Assembly (NCBI GenBank): GCA_905182995.1
Contig: CAJJDP010000026.1
Coordinates: forward strand, 457,804 to 521,803
Source of the DNA: Paramecium octaurelia
Lineage: Eukaryota; Ciliophora; Oligohymenophorea; Peniculida; Parameciidae
Reading direction: 5' to 3'
DNA: 64,000 nucleotides
The position numbers and the translations under genes are program-made. Shown here one piece after another: positions 36,155 to 46,561 of this stretch; position 1 is the stretch's first letter, and every line of letters starts with the position of its first letter. A model generated the notes under the pieces. The model ran no database searches, was not told where the DNA came from, and saw only the letters and a program-made list of their open reading frames with translations.

Positions 36155-38870
36155 AATGGAATGGTGAATCTACTTTAAGCCTTTTGAGAAGTAATTTATA
36201 ATTAATTTTAAGATCTAATTTTAAATTTAGAAAGAGATCATATTAGCCAGATTTAAAAAGGAATGGAATCATTCAAATAAGAAAATTTAGATTCTGATGT
36301 TCTGTTAGAAGAACATAATTCATATTCGTCAAGAAGTAAATTATAAATATAATACGAGATATTTTTGAATGTTAACTAAAAAGTTATATAGGCCATATAT
36401 CTTACGGATCAGAATAATAAGAAAATTAGGCTGATGAACTTTTGATTTCTGAGTCTGCTTTAAATTAATAAAGTACCTTAATCAAATTATCAGAATAGAT
36501 TCTATTCAATTTTCGATTAGATATTAATAAAATCAAGATCTCTAAAATAAAGGATTCACTTTAGTCTTTATTTTCCCTCAGGAGTAGAGGACATTTTTTA
36601 TTATATTGAATCCACAAATTTCTGTGAGATTAGTGGCTTTGGAATTTCAAAAAGTTTTAAAGTCTTCACAAGGAATAATAATGTGTCTTAATGACCTGAT
36701 TTTAGTCATGGACAGAACTTTTGGAGAATAAAATGTATAAAATGGTCAAATTCTCATGTGTTATCTAAAATAGTAAGTAAATGATTGAGAGTAATTCATA
36801 AAAATGAATATTAAATTTTATCATTGCCTTCTTATAAATATTTTTTAGATTTTATGAATCTTATAAATTATTAAAATTATTATTCATTTTAAGATTTTCT
36901 ATAAAAGAAAATTAGGAATTTATCTTGAAATAATTTGTAAACTTAATTAAAAGAATTCTAATATTTTATTGATATACATGCGAGAACTTTTTGATCAAAA
37001 CAAAGTATATGTAAATATGCACTTGCACTTGAAAAATTTTATCATCCAATCTTCCTTATCATAATTATTAATAAATTTGTGTGGAAATATAGATATCTAG
37101 ATTAATAATCATTGATTATAAAAATAACTACTTCTCCCAAATACAAAATTTATTCTATTGAGAATACCTAATTAATTTAGAAATTTTTAATTTTATATAA
37201 TTATAGAATCCAATCGGCATGAAGAAATACTAGATGAAAAATGAGGATGTGAACATCTTATATTTCTCTAAGAAATAAAGAATTAGAACATAATATGGCT
37301 AATGATATTTGGAGTAAAAATTTTTAAAATTGATAAGAAAGTAAATTTGCTAATGTAATGCCCACTGAATCAAAAGGAATAATGTTAAATTAAAATTAAA
37401 AGCAATACCAAAAGATTAAGAGAAATTTTCTTTTGATTTTATAGTACTAACCTTAAAAAAATTCAAAGCCTAATTATTTAGAATTATATCTTCATTAAAA
37501 TTCTCGAGAGTCATATTTCATAAGGTTTAAAAAGGTTAAAATTTGTTCCAAGTCTTCTTCTTACTTTAAAATAAAATACTATCACAACTACAAAATTGCA
37601 AATTAGTTAAATTTGACAAGAACATTTTTAAATAATCATTTAATTTGGTACCAATAGTTTTACATTCTTTTTTAAAATATTGTAATGCTATTTACAGATA
37701 TACCATATCATAAGGATTACAGAAGAAATAATTGTAATTACTTGAAAATAACATTAATACTTAAATGTAATATTTTTTATATTTTCAATATTATAGCTAA
37801 CCCTGAAGAGTATAACCATTTTAAATATTTAGTTGCTGAAAGGAACGTTTCTCTTCTAAAATATTGCCCTCATATAGAAAGTATATTTCTTTTGTATGAT
37901 TAAGAAGCAATTTGAATTCCTTAGCTAAATCTCCAATAAATGCAACCGGATCTGCATCAACTTCATATGTCTTTAGCAAATGATCGAAAACTAAATTTAT
38001 TGTGATAGTTTGATGTTATTAGTTTTCTAGTTAAGGTATTGATTATTTTTAACTTATCAACGAAAAACTCTAAAAAGATTCACTGCTTTATTAAATGATT
38101 TATTCGTATGATTCCGTTAATGAACTTTCATTACCACTTTTAAACAAACAACTTTCAAAAATACCTATTATAAATATTATATAAAACATAGCAACTCAAG
38201 TGAATTAGGCTCATTAACCTGCTATTATTAATGTAAATTTTCAGATTAGATTGATAGTTTTCCATTTAAAATCTAATTTATTAATTAGATATCTTATAGA
38301 ATTTTTTCTCGTTATTATTTTAAAAATGTCCTTAAATCTCTTAATGGATCAAGAGATCTTTATAACTCTAAATTAATATTTCTTAACAATTCCTGTTGAT
38401 TAAATAGCTCCATAAAATCACTTACCTAATTGTCACTTAAATTAACACTCCCTAATTAAAAAGAACTTTAAGATGTTTTTATAAAATTATCTAAAGACTA
38501 TTTTTTCTGTCCCATTTCAACGATGGCTTGCCCTAATCTATCTTTTTCTTAATTGATGTCATTTAATATTTCCAATTATTATAATGATGTATGTTATATT
38601 GTTTCTAAGGATGAACCCAAATTTGCTATTTTGGTATCAAATTCATCAATTATTATAACATCTTTCTTTTGAAGATTTTCTTCATCGAAAAAGCATTTTG
38701 AGCACATTTTCATTTTACCTTCAGATCTAATATTCTTACGAATCAATGAAATAAATTAACCATCATGAAATGGACACGGTGTTTGCTATGAATTACTCAT
38801 TAATTATTGTTTTAATAAATTATAGTTAACAATAAAAAGTGGATTTTAATGATGAATTATTTAGTTTATC
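36155..38870. repeat. Exact reverse complement of 33069-35784 (2716 bp)
   Basis: It lies between single Ns at 36154 and 38871. The two ends and internal landmarks all map with one constant sum, so there are no indels. It begins exactly at the arm-spacer boundary. It is either the same contig placed a second time in reverse, as assemblers do at palindromes, or a true inverted copy of the spacer. On the plus strand at 36155-36788 it carries the C-terminal half of Z5 without its N-terminus. Confidence 0.85.
37785..38800 (-). CDS. Z4: reverse-complement duplicate of Z3
   Basis: It mirrors Z3 (33139-34154) base for base as far as checked, including the 23-nt intron and stop. It lies in the inverted block 36155-38870. 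No difference was found, so it is probably not a separate gene. Confidence 0.6.
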
Positions 38871-38871
38871 N

Positions 38872-40239
38872 ATAAATTTTGTATTTGGGAGAAGTAGTTA
38901 TTTTTATAATCAATGATTATTAATCTAGATATCTATATTTCCACACAAATTTATTAATAATTATGATAAGGAAGATTGGATGATAAAATTTTTCAAGTGC
39001 AAGTGCATATTTACATATACTTTGTTTTGATCAAAAAGTTCTCGCATGTATATCAATAAAATATTAGAATTCTTTTAATTAAGTTTACAAATTATTTCAA
39101 GATAAATTCCTAATTTTCTTTTATAGAAAATCTTAAAATGAATAATAATTTTAATAATTTATAAGATTCATAAAATCTAAAAAATATTTATAAGAAGGCA
39201 ATGATAAAATTTAATATTCATTTTTATGAATTACTCTCAATCATTTACTTACTATTTTAGATAACACATGAGAATTTGACCATTTTATACATTTTATTCT
39301 CCAAAAGTTCTGTCCATGACTAAAATCAGGTCATTAAGACACATTATTATTCCTTGTGAAGACTTTAAAACTTTTTGAAATTCCAAAGCCACTAATCTCA
39401 CAGAAATTTGTGGATTCAATATAATAAAAAATGTCCTCTACTCCTGAGGGAAAATAAAGACTAAAGTGAATCCTTTATTTTAGAGATCTTGATTTTATTA
39501 ATATCTAATCGAAAATTGAATAGAATCTATTCTGATAATTTGATTAAGGTACTTTATTAATTTAAAGCAGACTCAGAAATCAAAAGTTCATCAGCCTAAT
39601 TTTCTTATTATTCTGATCCGTAAGATATATGGCCTATATAACTTTTTAGTTAACATTCAAAAATATCTCGTATTATATTTATAATTTACTTCTTGACGAA
39701 TATGAATTATGTTCTTCTAACAGAACATCAGAATCTAAATTTTCTTATTTGAATGATTCCATTCCTTTTTAAATCTGGCTAATATGATCTCTTTCTAAAT
39801 TTAAAATTAGATCTTAAAATTAATTATAAATTACTTCTCAAAAGGCTTAAAGTAGATTCACCATTCCATTATTATTAATGTAAATTTTCAGATTAGATTG
39901 ATAGTTTTCCATTTAAAATCTAATTTATTAATTAGATATCTTATAGAATTTTTTCTCGTTATTATTTTAAAAATGTCCTTAAATCTCTTAATGGATCAAG
40001 AGATCTTTATAACTCTAAATTAATATTTCTTAACAATTCCTGTTGATTAAATAGCTCCATAAAATCACTTACCTAATTGTCACTTAAATTAACACTCCCT
40101 AATTAAAAAGAACTTTAAGATGTTTTTATAAAATTATCTAAAGACTATTTTTTCTGTCCCATTTCAACGATGGCTTGCCCTAATCTATCTTTTTCTTAAT
40201 TGATGTCATTTAATATTTCCAATTATTATAATGATGTAT
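38872..40239. repeat. Direct copy of 34786-36153 (1368-bp contig-end overlap)
   Basis: It starts after the N at 38871 and matches the end of the contig that stops at 36153. Beyond 40239 it continues through the rest of Z5 and the right arm. This supports merging 34786-36153 with 38872-40239 and treating 36155-38870 as misplaced. Confidence 0.85.
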
Positions 40240-40447
40240 GTTATATTGTTTCTAAGGATGAACCCAAATTTGCTATTTTGGTATCAAATTCATCAATTAT
40301 TATAACATCTTTCTTTTGAAGATTTTCTTCATCGAAAAAGCATTTTGAGCACATTTTCATTTTACCTTCAGATCTAATATTCTTACGAATCAATGAAATA
40401 AATTAACCATCATGAAATGGACACGGTGTTTGCTATGAATTACTCAT
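39237..40447 (-). CDS. Z5: zinc-site/coiled-coil/ubiquitin-like protein with a distinct C-terminus, about 378 aa
   Basis: Three introns (25, 23 and 26 nt, all in the C-terminal half) leave 379 codons. From 40447 to 39870 (right palindrome arm) the sequence matches Z1 and Z3 without a seen difference. The C-terminal half comes from the other end of the spacer and is very different: a longer Ser/Glu/Gln linker (ESFKQENLDSDVLLEEHNSY) and a ubiquitin-like domain (FTLVFIFPQEQRTFFIILNP, ALEFQKVLKSSQGIIMCLND, RTFGEQNVQNGQILMCYLK). The domain still aligns with Z3 around the ...F..lN.QNG... motif. It is a chimera of a homogenised 5' half and an old, diverged 3' half. Confidence 0.75.
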
Positions 40448-42414
40448 TAATTATTGTTTTAATAAATTATAGTTAACAATAAAAAGTGGATTTTAATGAT
40501 GAATTATTTAGTTTATCTTGGTTTTTGCTTTAAGATACATTATTGATGGACTTATCAAGATCTTGTTTTTAGGAGTTGGCATTATCTTTTTGTTTTTTTA
40601 GTAAAGCTGATTAATTTTCTTCCTATTCCTCTTCAGGTACAAGACTCAAGCCTCTATCAACTTATTTGCTCCCAGGAGCTTATTAATCTATTTCATCCAA
40701 TCTTGCCATGATTTAATCTTTCAAACCAGGTTTAAGATTTTCAATAGCATCAACCATGGTTCTGATTTCTACTCCAACAAATTGATATAAAGCTGCAATA
40801 ACTTCAATACTTAACAGTCTAATTTCATTTGCCTAATGAAAAAGACAAGGAGTAGCTAGAATAAAGAAGATATCTTGATGATTAAATTATCTTTAATCAT
40901 ATCCAAACTCTTAAAGAACATTAGATACAATTTCTAATCTCGCTTATATAATTCTCGTTGGTTATTTATCAGGTGGAACAAATAAAGTAGGGAAATTTGG
41001 ATCCATTACCATTTTATGAAGTAAAAAGACTGCCTGGCTCTGACATAACAACTTAATAAGTAAATCTCCTATTATTTTATGAGAAGGATGTAAATCTCAG
41101 AATTTACTAAATAGTTTATAAATTACAGCTTAAAATGAGCAATTAATTAAGAGATTTCAGCTTATAGTTAGTGGAAAGCATACATTAAGAAAAGATTCAT
41201 AATAGAGCATAAACCAGTAGTTTAAAGCAAACATTTATAAAATTTAATAAAAAATTATTGAAAAGAGAGAGTTATTTCTTTCTAATCTTTAAAACATTAT
41301 CCTTATTTCAAAAGTTTAAACTCAAATTGGTGATTTACTTTATAAAGTCTTAGAAAAATATCATCTCCCAAAACCACACCGGCAAGTTTGGTACTTTAAG
41401 ACATTCTTAAAATCAATTATCCAAAAGCATTTATCATGAGGATAGAACTCCTCTGTTGGAGAGTAACTTATTATCAGATGATTGCATTATAGAGTAGAAA
41501 CAGACGAAACCATTATTTTACTGTCAATTATGTTGAATTTTTCGAAGCTCTTATTGGATCAAATAAATTTCTTATGTTTGAATAAATATTGAGTATGAGT
41601 GAGATTAGCAGTTAGAGTTATAAAAAAGTTACTCATTTATTCCTGTCTCCGTATACCTCTTAATTTAATTCCATTAAATTTATATAATTAGTGATAACTT
41701 ATTTTGATCACTCGTCTTCATTCTTTCCTAAAATTTTCATACTTGAATGTAATTCTATCCTTTTTCCTTCAAAAATCGAATGCTCTTTGTATGAGTTTTG
41801 AGTAAAATGAAGAGTTGGAGAGAATAATGTTGGAAAAATTGCCATTGGAGTCCAAACTATTTATAATAAGATCTTAGGATATAATTAATCTAAATTGATA
41901 AATTGATTAGTAAAGTAAGGAATTCTTAATTTATTGAAGCAAAGCATTTTAATTCACTGATTCAAGTAGTAATAATATCTAATTTTATAGTTTCATATTC
42001 TAAATTACATTAGTTTAAAATCTATTTTTGGATGAATTCTTTCATAAATTTATTTATTGTTTCCTCCTTTTTTAAATATTTGCCTAATATCTATTATTAA
42101 GAAGTAGTATAAAATTAGAATTAATTATCATTCTAATTAGACTAAAGTTAATCAATTATCTTCTGATCTTTCTAAAATATGTTAAATCGATAAAATTATT
42201 AAAATTATATACTCACTTCTAGAAGTTGAAAAAAATATATTAATTTCAACTTTTTTGAATAGATTCAATCTCTCTCCTAAATTTATAATCTCAGAACTTA
42301 ATCAATAAATTTTGCACTTAATTATCTTCAGTTTGGGAAAGCTGAGTATTATATGTATGCCCACATATACTTCTTTCATTCTTGGCCCCTGAATTAGTCA
42401 CATGTAAATTGAAA
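39870..42414. repeat. Right arm of the 2545-bp inverted repeat
   Basis: Reverse complement of 31172-33716. It carries the N-terminal half of Z5, a CEP104 fragment and the 1.1-kb unassigned outer part. The outer end abuts the 237-bp N gap; the overlapping contig at 43858/43859 shows where the arm really ends. Confidence 0.85.
40492..41309 (-). pseudogene. CEP104 3' fragment (copy UT4)
   Basis: Mirror of UT3 in the right arm: TGA-broken diverged TOG part (41309-41018), then a piece matching the CEP104 last exon. It lies upstream of Z5 in the Z5 direction, so the fragment-then-Z order is kept on this strand too. Confidence 0.65.
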
Positions 42415-42651
42415 NNNNNNNNNNNNNNNNNNNNNNNNNNNNNNNNNNNNNNNNNNNNNNNNNNNNNNNNNNNNNNNNNNNNNNNNNNNNNNNNNNNNNN
42501 NNNNNNNNNNNNNNNNNNNNNNNNNNNNNNNNNNNNNNNNNNNNNNNNNNNNNNNNNNNNNNNNNNNNNNNNNNNNNNNNNNNNNNNNNNNNNNNNNNNN
42601 NNNNNNNNNNNNNNNNNNNNNNNNNNNNNNNNNNNNNNNNNNNNNNNNNNN
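42415..42651. other. Assembly gap, 237 N
   Basis: A run of N. The sequence after it (42652-43858) repeats 41208-42414, so the gap probably has no real length and hides an unmerged overlap. Confidence 0.95.
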
Positions 42652-43858
42652 CATAAACCAGTAGTTTAAAGCAAACATTTATAAAATTTAATAAAAAATT
42701 ATTGAAAAGAGAGAGTTATTTCTTTCTAATCTTTAAAACATTATCCTTATTTCAAAAGTTTAAACTCAAATTGGTGATTTACTTTATAAAGTCTTAGAAA
42801 AATATCATCTCCCAAAACCACACCGGCAAGTTTGGTACTTTAAGACATTCTTAAAATCAATTATCCAAAAGCATTTATCATGAGGATAGAACTCCTCTGT
42901 TGGAGAGTAACTTATTATCAGATGATTGCATTATAGAGTAGAAACAGACGAAACCATTATTTTACTGTCAATTATGTTGAATTTTTCGAAGCTCTTATTG
43001 GATCAAATAAATTTCTTATGTTTGAATAAATATTGAGTATGAGTGAGATTAGCAGTTAGAGTTATAAAAAAGTTACTCATTTATTCCTGTCTCCGTATAC
43101 CTCTTAATTTAATTCCATTAAATTTATATAATTAGTGATAACTTATTTTGATCACTCGTCTTCATTCTTTCCTAAAATTTTCATACTTGAATGTAATTCT
43201 ATCCTTTTTCCTTCAAAAATCGAATGCTCTTTGTATGAGTTTTGAGTAAAATGAAGAGTTGGAGAGAATAATGTTGGAAAAATTGCCATTGGAGTCCAAA
43301 CTATTTATAATAAGATCTTAGGATATAATTAATCTAAATTGATAAATTGATTAGTAAAGTAAGGAATTCTTAATTTATTGAAGCAAAGCATTTTAATTCA
43401 CTGATTCAAGTAGTAATAATATCTAATTTTATAGTTTCATATTCTAAATTACATTAGTTTAAAATCTATTTTTGGATGAATTCTTTCATAAATTTATTTA
43501 TTGTTTCCTCCTTTTTTAAATATTTGCCTAATATCTATTATTAAGAAGTAGTATAAAATTAGAATTAATTATCATTCTAATTAGACTAAAGTTAATCAAT
43601 TATCTTCTGATCTTTCTAAAATATGTTAAATCGATAAAATTATTAAAATTATATACTCACTTCTAGAAGTTGAAAAAAATATATTAATTTCAACTTTTTT
43701 GAATAGATTCAATCTCTCTCCTAAATTTATAATCTCAGAACTTAATCAATAAATTTTGCACTTAATTATCTTCAGTTTGGGAAAGCTGAGTATTATATGT
43801 ATGCCCACATATACTTCTTTCATTCTTGGCCCCTGAATTAGTCACATGTAAATTGAAA
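42652..43858. repeat. Direct copy of 41208-42414 (1207-bp contig-end overlap)
   Basis: Offset 1444, no difference seen. It is the outer part of the right palindrome arm drawn a second time; on the plus strand it has open stretches such as IGDLLYKVLEKYHLPKPHRQ broken by TGA, origin unknown. At 43859 the sequence leaves the arm and enters the Z6 region. Confidence 0.85.
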
Positions 43859-43950
43859 CAAGTTGATAGAGGCTTGAGTCTTGTTAATAATGTATGTTAT
43901 ATCAAAAAACCATGATAAACTAAATAATTCATCATTAAAATCCACTTTTT
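43859..43950 (+). pseudogene. Remnant of the CEP104 last exon (copy T5), internally deleted
   Basis: About 24 bp match the CEP104 tail coding region, then most of the intervening sequence is missing. The match resumes near the 3' end and continues into the Z6 leader. This is the most decayed of the CEP104 tail copies, and again lies immediately upstream of a Z gene. Confidence 0.6.
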
Positions 43951-43983
43951 ATTGTTAACTATAATTTATTAAAACAATAATTA

Positions 43984-45025
43984 ATGAGTAATTCATAGCA
44001 AACACCGTGTCCATTTCATGATGGTTAATTTATTACATTGATTCGTAAGAATATTAGATCTGAAGGTAACAATAAAATGTGCACAAAATGCTTTTTCGAT
44101 GAAGAAAATCTTCAAAAGAAAGATGTTATAATAATTGATGAATTTGATACCAAAATAGCAAATTTGGGTTCATCCTTAGAAACAATATAACATACATCAT
44201 TATAATAATTGGAAATATTAAATGACATCAATTAAGAAAAAGATAGATTAGGGCAAGCCATCGTTGAAATGGGACAGAAAAAATAGTCTTTAGATAATTT
44301 TATAAAAACATCTTAAAGTTCTTTTTAATTAGGGAGTGTTAATTTAAGTGACAATTAGGTAAGTGATTTTATGGAGCTATTTAATCAACAGGAATTGTTA
44401 AGAAATATTAATTTAGAGTTATAAAGATCTCTTGATCCATTAAGAGATTTAAGGACATGTTTAAAATAATAACGAGAAAAAATTCTATAAGATATCTAAT
44501 TAATAAATCAGATTTTAAATGGAAAACTATCAATCTAATCAGAAAATTAACTTTAGTAAATTCAATTTGAAGAGCCTAAATCATATTTTTCGATAAGTTT
44601 TACATAATATTTAAAATAGGTGTTGCATAAAGTATGTAAACTCCTACTCCAGCAGTGAAATAATCCGAATATCTCAATTAAAATTAGTAGTAATAAAGTG
44701 ATGAATCCTTTTAAAAATCGAAGATGCGTTAAATATAATTATTATACTAGAAATTATAAAAAACAATATTGATAGTTAATAAAATGAAGTTAACAGCAAT
44801 TAAGTTATTATGATAATACTAAATTTCCCTTAATGGAATGATACATAGAATATTGAAGTGAATCAAAGTGTAACTGTAGGAGAATTAATTTAGCATTGCA
44901 AAACAGAATTTTCATTATAAAATAACATAGAAATTCATTATAATAACAAAGTTCTATCAGAAAAAAGTACTTTTCAAGAATTGAATATTTAAAGTGGTTA
45001 GCATATGATATGTTAAATAAATTGA
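43984..45025 (+). CDS. Z6: zinc-site/coiled-coil/ubiquitin-like protein, about 331 aa
   Basis: Introns at 44597-44619 and 44728-44750 leave 332 codons. The N-terminal half is nearly identical to Z1/Z3, with a few changes around the zinc site (EGNNKMCTKC for EGKMKMCSKC). The C-terminal half is again different: Gln-rich linker (NQNQQQQSDESFQKSK) and a ubiquitin-like domain (IILNFPQWNDTQNIEVNQSV, STFQELNIQSGQHMICQIN). Its C-terminus ends at Asn without GlyGly. It converges on the minus gene ending at 45245, with 219 bp between. Confidence 0.75.
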
Positions 45026-45244
45026 AATAATTAAATATTATTTTATTTTCTGTTTGCTTCTAGTCACCTTAATATTTGAATTTCTTTCGATAGTATAACT
45101 TTAAATATTATTATTCATTATAAAAATATTGTTATGAAGATGAAAGAATGCTAATTTTTATTTAACGTAAATATTTGCCACAATTAGGATAAAGAGCAGA
45201 TATATCGAGGTAATAGCTTTTGATAAAAATCGCAATAATTAGTT

Positions 45245-46547
45245 TCATAATTCAAAGAATCCTTTCAATATTTCTTTTTTAAGGACTTTGGTTTGGATCA
45301 AAAATTTTTATCCAGATATATTTATTTCTAATATTTTATTAAGAATTGTTTATAAAATACATTAATAAAATTTTTATTTAATCCAGTCTTTCAAAAATTA
45401 AAAGGATTTAAAAGAATTATGAAAATGCATAGATTTGTTTAGAGTTAAATAATCCAATGAAATTAATGTTATAGAATAGTTGTTATTATTTATGAATAAA
45501 ATAGAAAATTCATTCCAAAGATAAGATTGATTCGACGCTATTTTCAGGTAATACTAATATATAAATAAATATATACATTCATTTAATAAAAAACTCTAGA
45601 TTACAGTTGAAATTTTTTCTTATTTTTTCAAATATTCATTAAATTAATCTATTTTAGATTTAGCTCGATATGCTATTTTTAGGAGTGATAGAAGTTTATT
45701 TCTTTCCACTTAGACTAATTTGCTTTGTTTGACTTTATCGATTTCTTGACTCAGTTTATAATAATCAGTGATTGGTCGATGGGTTTTAGCTTATTCAAGA
45801 TAGTTTTTTATTTTATTAATTTTTGAATCTGGGATTTGATTATTTAATTTCGAGGTGCTGGCGACATTGCCTTAGCTTCCTGATCGTATAAGCAAGCTAT
45901 TTTGGAAGGTAGATTGAAGCATGTTATGTGATGGGGTGTGACATAGATCTGGGGAATCTCTTGGTTCAACTGACTTTTTTTCATTGCTCTTATTAATGAG
46001 TGTTTAGAGTAAGGCTTATTGTGATTAAGTACTTTTATCATTCAACTTGATACGGATATCCAAATCCCCTAAGTAAAGAGGCTGAAATTACTTGAGTCTC
46101 TATAAGTTTTTGATCCATTAGAATCTCTTTTGGCAATGTAATTCTTGTAGATTTCGTTTTATGTCTTATTCAGTTTTTCGATGATTTCATTTTATCGTTG
46201 ATTGGAATCTCTGGGTTTTTTGGTTTGTGATTTTTGCATTTAACTTTTATGCAATAGTAAATCTTTAACATTGATTTAGATCTGAGTTTTTTTATGGTCA
46301 CTAAAAAATTTAGAGATTTCTATTTTAGAGTCTTTGATATCTGGTTTAGGGTAGAGAGTTTGATGATCGCTGATTTAATTTCCTATCTTTTTATATCTGA
46401 GATTTGTACTTTACTCTTGATTTTCTAGCTCAGCATTCGAAAACTCTGTTGGTTATGTTTTTCACTTTCCACAGTGTAGGCTGATAGGATTTTGGAAATA
46501 CGATCAGTTTTGACATTACATCTATTAGTTAGTAATTAATTATGCAT
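45245..46547 (-). CDS. Unrecognised basic coiled-coil protein, about 418 aa
   Basis: Start MHNQLLTNRCNVKTDRISK at 46547. Two 23-nt introns (near 46400 and 46090) give 419 codons, and the frame shifts they imply are needed to keep the protein open. Ser/Lys/Gln-rich with helical stretches (RISKILSAYTVESEKHNQ, ITDYYKLSQEIDKVKQSK, NKLLSLLKIAYRAKSKI). The last 110 residues (below about 45600) are much more A/T-biased and hydrophobic, so the true stop might be reached earlier through an unseen intron. No domain recognised. Starts 14 bp after the stop of the next gene on the same strand. Confidence 0.55.
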
Positions 46548-46561
46548 TTATTATATTAATG

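Noticed and set aside
36155-38870. Z4 as a fifth independent family member
   Set aside because: It is an exact reverse complement of Z3 in a block bounded by Ns and has no private difference.
31172-42414. Palindrome as the terminal inverted repeats of a large transposon
   Set aside because: The spacer holds Z-gene halves and non-coding DNA, with no transposase, integrase or polymerase motif, and no target-site duplication is visible at the arm ends.
42382-42678. Open frames spanning the N run on both strands
   Set aside because: They are made almost entirely of unknown bases and carry no information.
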